From positions 1 through 9,449 of the forward strand of contig JAEZVV010000157.1 of assembly GCA_023443095.1 (NCBI GenBank): a stretch of DNA of 9,449 bases. The letters run 5' to 3'. The stretch is from Pseudomonadota bacterium (GTDB lineage Bacteria > Pseudomonadota > Gammaproteobacteria > Burkholderiales > Burkholderiaceae_F). Shown piece by piece: positions 6,301-9,449 of this stretch (position 1 is its first letter; every line of letters begins with the position of its first letter). Both the position numbers and the translations under genes were made by a program. The notes below the pieces were generated by a model, which was given only the letters and a program-made list of their open reading frames with translations, was not told the origin of the DNA and made no database searches.

Positions 6301-6691
6301 TTGGTTGTTGCACCCCAAACTGGCAGGTTGCCGCCGCATCTTCCTGCGCGAAGTGGTGCTCGACGCCAACATCGGCGCCCATGCTTTCGAGAAGGAGGCA
6401 AGCCAGCGTCTGGTGGTCAATGTCGACCTCTTCGTGACGCTGGCGGGCACCACGCCCAAGGAAGACAAGCTCAGCGAAGTGCTCGATTACGACTTCGTCG
6501 CCCGCACGATCAAGGAAAGGATCGCGCGCGGCCACATCCATCTTCAGGAAACCCTGGTCGACGACATCGCCCGCACCCTGCTCGCCCATCCGTTGGTGGT
6601 GGCGGCGCGGGTGGCGAGCGAGAAACCCGACATCTACGACGACGTGGAAGCCGTCGGCATCGAGGTCTTCCACTTCAAGGACGCGACATGA
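6293..6691 (+). CDS. folB: Dihydroneopterin aldolase family protein (FolB-like)
   Basis: A 132-residue pterin enzyme that starts at GTG and overlaps the pteridine reductase gene by 8 bases. Family marks are IGAHAFEKEASQ (27-38), LDYDFV (64-69), LQETLVDDIA (84-93) with the pterin-anchoring glutamate, and EKPDIYDDV (100-108) with the conserved catalytic lysine K101. FolB cleaves 7,8-dihydroneopterin to 6-hydroxymethyl-dihydropterin and glycolaldehyde in folate synthesis, and many members also epimerise it to dihydromonapterin. Length is slightly over the usual 115-125 because of about 10 extra N-terminal residues. Pairing with a FolM-type reductase would suit either folate or tetrahydromonapterin supply; a FolX-like epimerase role is the main alternative. 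Its TGA overlaps the ttcA ATG (ATGA). Confidence 0.88.
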   Translation: MSDWLLHPKLAGCRRIFLREVVLDANIGAHAFEKEASQRLVVNVDLFVTLAGTTPKEDKLSEVLDYDFVARTIKERIARGHIHLQETLVDDIARTLLAHPLVVAARVASEKPDIYDDVEAVGIEVFHFKDAT

Positions 6692-7614
6692 ACGCCCCCG
6701 AAGCCATCGACACCCTGAGCGCCAAGCAGGCCGAAAAGATCGCCTTTGAGAACCGCAAGCTCGAGAAACGCCTGGTGCGGCTCACGGCCCAGGCGATCAC
6801 CGACTTCGGCATGATCGAAGACGGCGACCGCGTGATGGTCTGCCTGTCGGGCGGCAAGGACAGCTACGGCCTGCTCGACATCCTTCTCAAGCTCAAGGGC
6901 CGGGCGCCGATCAACTTCGAGGTGGTCGCGGTCAACCTCGACCAGAAGCAGCCCGGCTTTCCGGCCGAGGTCCTGCCGGCCTATCTCGAATCCATCGGTA
7001 TTCCCTTCCGCATCGAGACCCAGGACACGTATTCGATCGTCAAGCGCCTGGTGCCCGAGGGCAAGACCACCTGCTCGCTGTGTTCGCGTCTGCGCCGCGG
7101 CATCCTGTACCGGGTCGCCAAGGAACTCGGCGCGACCAAGATCGCGCTCGGCCACCACCTCGACGACATCGTCGCCACCCTGCTGCTCAACATGTTCTAC
7201 GGCGGCCGCATGAAAGGCATGCCGCCCAAGCTGGTGAGCGACGACGGCCAGAACATCGTGATCCGCCCGCTCGCTTACGTGCGCGAGAAAGACATGGAGC
7301 GCTGGGCCGAAGTGCGCCAGTTCCCGATCATTCCGTGCAACCTGTGCGGTTCGCAGGAGAACCTCAAGCGCAAGGAAGTGAAGCGCCTGATGGACGAGTG
7401 GGACAAGCGTTACCCGGGCCGGGTCGAAAACATCTTCAACTCGCTCGGCCGCGTCACCCCCTCGCACCTAATGGACCCGGCGCATTACGACTTCAAGGGC
7501 ATCGTCGCCACCGGTCGCCCCGACCCCGACGGCGACATCGCCTTCGACGAAGAAGCCTGCGCCGAACCCAGCCCCAATCAGAGCGCGGGCGTGATCCGCT
7601 TCGACATCGACTAA
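6688..7614 (+). CDS. ttcA: tRNA 2-thiocytidine(32) synthetase TtcA
   Basis: A complete 308-residue enzyme that activates C32 of certain tRNAs with ATP and replaces its oxygen with sulfur, using an iron-sulfur cluster. The PP-loop SGGKDS is at 54-59. Cluster cysteines are C129 and C132 (CSLC) and C220 within PCNLC; C217 is also present. GHHLDDIVATLLLNMFYGGRMKGMPPKL and NLCGSQENLKRKEVKRLM are characteristic of TtcA. The start chosen is ATG at 6688, overlapping the folB stop as ATGA with AAGGA six bases upstream. The frame is open further upstream but that part lies over folB in another frame. It is the third gene of the overlapping plus-strand operon. Why a tRNA thiolase sits with pterin genes is not clear; the overlaps point to shared expression, not necessarily shared pathway. 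Confidence 0.95.
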   Translation: MNAPEAIDTLSAKQAEKIAFENRKLEKRLVRLTAQAITDFGMIEDGDRVMVCLSGGKDSYGLLDILLKLKGRAPINFEVVAVNLDQKQPGFPAEVLPAYLESIGIPFRIETQDTYSIVKRLVPEGKTTCSLCSRLRRGILYRVAKELGATKIALGHHLDDIVATLLLNMFYGGRMKGMPPKLVSDDGQNIVIRPLAYVREKDMERWAEVRQFPIIPCNLCGSQENLKRKEVKRLMDEWDKRYPGRVENIFNSLGRVTPSHLMDPAHYDFKGIVATGRPDPDGDIAFDEEACAEPSPNQSAGVIRFDID

Positions 7615-7625
7615 AGCCCGGCCGC

Positions 7626-7649
7626 GCCCCGGCCCCGCTCGGCCGGGGC
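7626..7649 (+). terminator. Strong GC hairpin after ttcA, probable operon end
   Basis: Twelve bases after the ttcA stop, nine-base all-GC arms (GCCCCGGCC and GGCCGGGGC) enclose the loop CCGCTC. An overlapping alternative stem also exists (7629-7636 with 7645-7652). There is no U run, so this may act as a 3'-end stabiliser or as a terminator of the U-less kind often seen in high-GC genomes. Confidence 0.5.
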
Positions 7650-7652
7650 CGG

Positions 7653-7860
7653 TCACCGCGACGTCTGCCATGGAAAAGCGCTGCCAGCGCTGACCTCCAT
7701 CACATGCTTGGCCGCGAAAAGGGTTGTCCAGAAGCGGCCTTTCCCAACACTAGTGCTAATGCCACCTGCGGTTAGCGACGCCCGCAATTACGCTGGGCAG
7801 GACTTTCCTGGTCCGCCGACCGGGACCTAGTCTCCGTTCCCGCAGCAAAGCCCAAGCACT
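7653..7860. other. Regulator leader region with several dyad elements
   Basis: No gene is seen here. Four symmetric elements occur: AGCGCTG-C-CAGCGCT at 7677-7691; the 8-bp palindrome CACTAGTG at 7748-7755; GCTAA and TTAGC arms 12 bases apart at 7755-7776; and an 8-bp hairpin with a 4-base loop (TCCTGGTC and GACCGGGA, one wobble pair) at 7806-7825. One or more could be a regulator site or the promoter of the downstream sigma-54 activator. I did not find a convincing -24/-12 sequence on either strand. Confidence 0.35.
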
Positions 7861-9402
7861 ATGGATTTCCTGTTCGCAGCCGCGACACAGATCTGCAGCA
7901 GCCTCGATCTCGCCAAATCGCTGCAACGAGGCCTCGAAGCCTTGAGCCCGTCGATTCCTGCACAAGGCGTCTTCGTCAACATCTTCATCGAACACCGCCA
8001 GCAGATCCGCTTCCTGGCGCATGCCACATCGACTGAGGCCCGCGCCCTCGAACTCACGGTCGACTTGCCTGCGATCTACGCCGACGCTCTGCGTTCGGGC
8101 AGCCGGCCCGCGGTGATCCGGGCCGGACAGATCCAGGACGATCCGGTCACCCAGTGGATCGCGCCGCGCCTAGTGCCCGACATCGCCTCCTTCGTCATGG
8201 TCCGCCTGCGCCTGGACAACCGGCATCTCGGCGTCGCTGCTTTCTACAGCAATCAAGCACAGGCCTTCACCGAGCACCACGCCGACTGCCTGGCTCGGCT
8301 CCACGATCCGCTAGCCCTGGTCACGGCCAACGCGCTCTACCCGCTGCTGGCCAAACGCAACCAGAACCTGCGCGCCGAAAACGCCTTCCTGCACGCCCGC
8401 CTGCAGGCCTTGCACGCGCCGATCAGCAGCACCCTGGTCGGCACCAGCCCCGAGTCGGCCCTGGTGCGCAAACAGATCGAACAGGTCGCCCCCTTCGACG
8501 CCACGGTGCTGATCCGCGGCGAAACCGGCACCGGCAAGGAAGTGGTGGCCAACACCATCCACCGGCGTTCGAGCCGCGCCGCCCGCCCCTTCGTCAAGGT
8601 CAACTGCGGCGCGATTCCCGAAAGCCTGCTCGACAGCGAACTCTTCGGCCACGAACGCGGCGCCTTCACCGACGCGCACCAGGCCCGCCGCGGCTACTTC
8701 GAACAGGCCGACGGCGGCACCCTCTTCCTCGATGAGATCGGCGAGTTGTCTCTGAGCGGCCAGGTGCGACTGCTGCGCGCCCTGCAAAACAAGGCCATCA
8801 CACGCGTCGGCGGCACCAGCGAAATCGAGCTCGACGTGCGGGTGATCGCCGCCACCCACCGCGATCTGGGTGTGATGGTCGAACGCGCATTGTTCCGCGA
8901 AGACCTCTGGTACCGGCTCAACGTTTTTCCGATCGAGGTGCCGCCCTTGCGCGAGCGGCCGGGCGACATCGTCGACCTGGTGGGCTGTTTCCTCGAGCAG
9001 CTGCAGAGGAAGTACGACCTGCCCTTTCTGCCGCGGCTGGCGCCGGCGAGCCTGGCGGCCGCTCTGCGCCATTCGTGGCCGGGCAATGTGCGCGAACTCG
9101 AGAACTCCCTCGAACGAGCCCTGCTGCGCTCGGACGACGCGCGCCTGCTCCAACTCGAACTGCCGGCGGCGGGGGTGGCGCCCGTCCCCTCACCGGCAGC
9201 AGCGACGGAACTGGCAAACGGCACCTTCGACGACGCCGCTCGCGCCTACCTGTGCCAGGTCCTGAGCGAATGCAACGGCCGCGTCTTCGGCCGCGGCGGC
9301 GCGGCCGAACGCGCCGGCCTGCATCCCAACACGCTGCGCAGCCGGATGAAAAAGCTCGGCATCAGCACCTCGTCGATCGCGGAACGGTCCGGCCACGCCT
9401 GA
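7861..9402 (+). CDS. Sigma-54-dependent transcriptional activator (GAF, AAA+, Fis HTH)
   Basis: A 513-residue enhancer-binding protein. An N-terminal GAF-like sensor (about 1-160, beginning FAAATQICSSLDL) and a short coiled-coil linker (about 163-186) are followed by the AAA+ core: Walker A GETGTGKE (220-227), ELFGHERGAFTDA (260-272), Walker B GGTLFLDE (285-292), FREDLWYRLNVFPI with the arginine-finger region (345-358), and sensor II GNVRELEN (408-415). The Fis-type helix-turn-helix is at about 473-503 (GRGGAAERAGLHPNTLRSRMKKLGI). It would bind upstream enhancer sites and drive ATP-dependent opening of sigma-54 promoters in response to a ligand sensed by the GAF domain. The usual GAFTGA loop reads GAFTDA. 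A TAG at 7828 in the same frame rules out a long N-terminal extension; the ribosome binding site is weak. It is alone in its direction here, so its ligand and targets are unknown. Confidence 0.92.
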   Translation: MDFLFAAATQICSSLDLAKSLQRGLEALSPSIPAQGVFVNIFIEHRQQIRFLAHATSTEARALELTVDLPAIYADALRSGSRPAVIRAGQIQDDPVTQWIAPRLVPDIASFVMVRLRLDNRHLGVAAFYSNQAQAFTEHHADCLARLHDPLALVTANALYPLLAKRNQNLRAENAFLHARLQALHAPISSTLVGTSPESALVRKQIEQVAPFDATVLIRGETGTGKEVVANTIHRRSSRAARPFVKVNCGAIPESLLDSELFGHERGAFTDAHQARRGYFEQADGGTLFLDEIGELSLSGQVRLLRALQNKAITRVGGTSEIELDVRVIAATHRDLGVMVERALFREDLWYRLNVFPIEVPPLRERPGDIVDLVGCFLEQLQRKYDLPFLPRLAPASLAAALRHSWPGNVRELENSLERALLRSDDARLLQLELPAAGVAPVPSPAAATELANGTFDDAARAYLCQVLSECNGRVFGRGGAAERAGLHPNTLRSRMKKLGISTSSIAERSGHA

Positions 9403-9449
9403 GGCGGGCCCGGCTCGTTTTCCCGCTCGGCAGTTCAACCCATCCGGGC
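9403..9449. other. Intergenic tail at the window edge
   Basis: The 47 bases after the activator stop hold no recognisable gene start, strong hairpin or sigma-54 promoter. The next gene lies beyond the window. Confidence 0.4.

Noticed and set aside
5452..6468. Minus-strand 338-codon frame opposite folM and folB
   Set aside because: Antisense shadow of two genes with intact catalytic motifs.
6301..6687. N-terminal extension of TtcA through the folB region
   Set aside because: The extension is a low-complexity Arg/Gly-rich reading of folB; ATG at 6688 has a ribosome binding site and gives the normal TtcA length.
7672..7692. Tiny frame starting at the ATG near 7670
   Set aside because: Only seven codons before a stop, with no ribosome binding site; a leader peptide cannot be supported.
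7653..7860. A sigma-54 (-24/-12) promoter before the activator gene
   Set aside because: No GG and GC pair at the right spacing within a TGGC-n-TTGC-like sequence on either strand; the closest, near 7710-7728, has wrong spacing.

Overview
The window is a compact, high-GC bacterial chromosome segment. Codon use is strongly GC-biased in the third position and the genes are tightly packed. The protein types (NDUFAF7/MidA methyltransferase next to DUF2905, a DUF2325 protein, and a pteridine reductase-folB-ttcA operon) suggest a betaproteobacterium, probably of the Azoarcus/Thauera/Aromatoleum kind (Rhodocyclales). That placement is inferred from family resemblance; no rRNA or other phylogenetic marker is present. 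I saw no mobile element, tRNA, CRISPR array or phage gene.

Left half (1-5331), all on the minus strand. A likely promoter region at about 5345-5400 carries a near-perfect 23-bp palindrome that resembles a Fur-type operator. It reads into a DUF2325 protein (5331-4141), then an NDUFAF7/MidA-like SAM methyltransferase (4112-2982), then a 63-residue DUF2905 membrane protein (2916-2725). After a 122-bp gap comes a second minus-strand unit. It holds an AMP-forming acyl-CoA ligase (2602-899), joined by a 4-bp ATGA overlap to a thiamine diphosphate (ThDP) enzyme (902-1) that runs off the window. The ThDP enzyme resembles the eukaryotic ILVBL/HACL2 lineage more than anabolic acetolactate synthase. The pair therefore suggests activation of a 2-hydroxy acid to its CoA thioester, followed by C-C cleavage to formyl-CoA plus a carbonyl compound.

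Right half (5494-9402), all on the plus strand. Three overlapping genes form an operon: a FolM/PTR1-type pteridine reductase, a FolB-type dihydroneopterin aldolase and TtcA, the tRNA C32 thiolase. A GC hairpin follows. A 246-bp intergenic stretch with several dyad elements then precedes a sigma-54 activator (GAF, AAA+, Fis HTH) that has GAFTDA in place of GAFTGA. Its target genes are not visible here.

Most of the window is ordinary housekeeping. The parts most worth a second look are the ligase-ThDP lyase pair, the palindrome-controlled DUF2325 gene with a Cys/His-rich N-terminal half, and the dyads in front of the orphan sigma-54 activator. No gap without a gene exceeds 300 bases.
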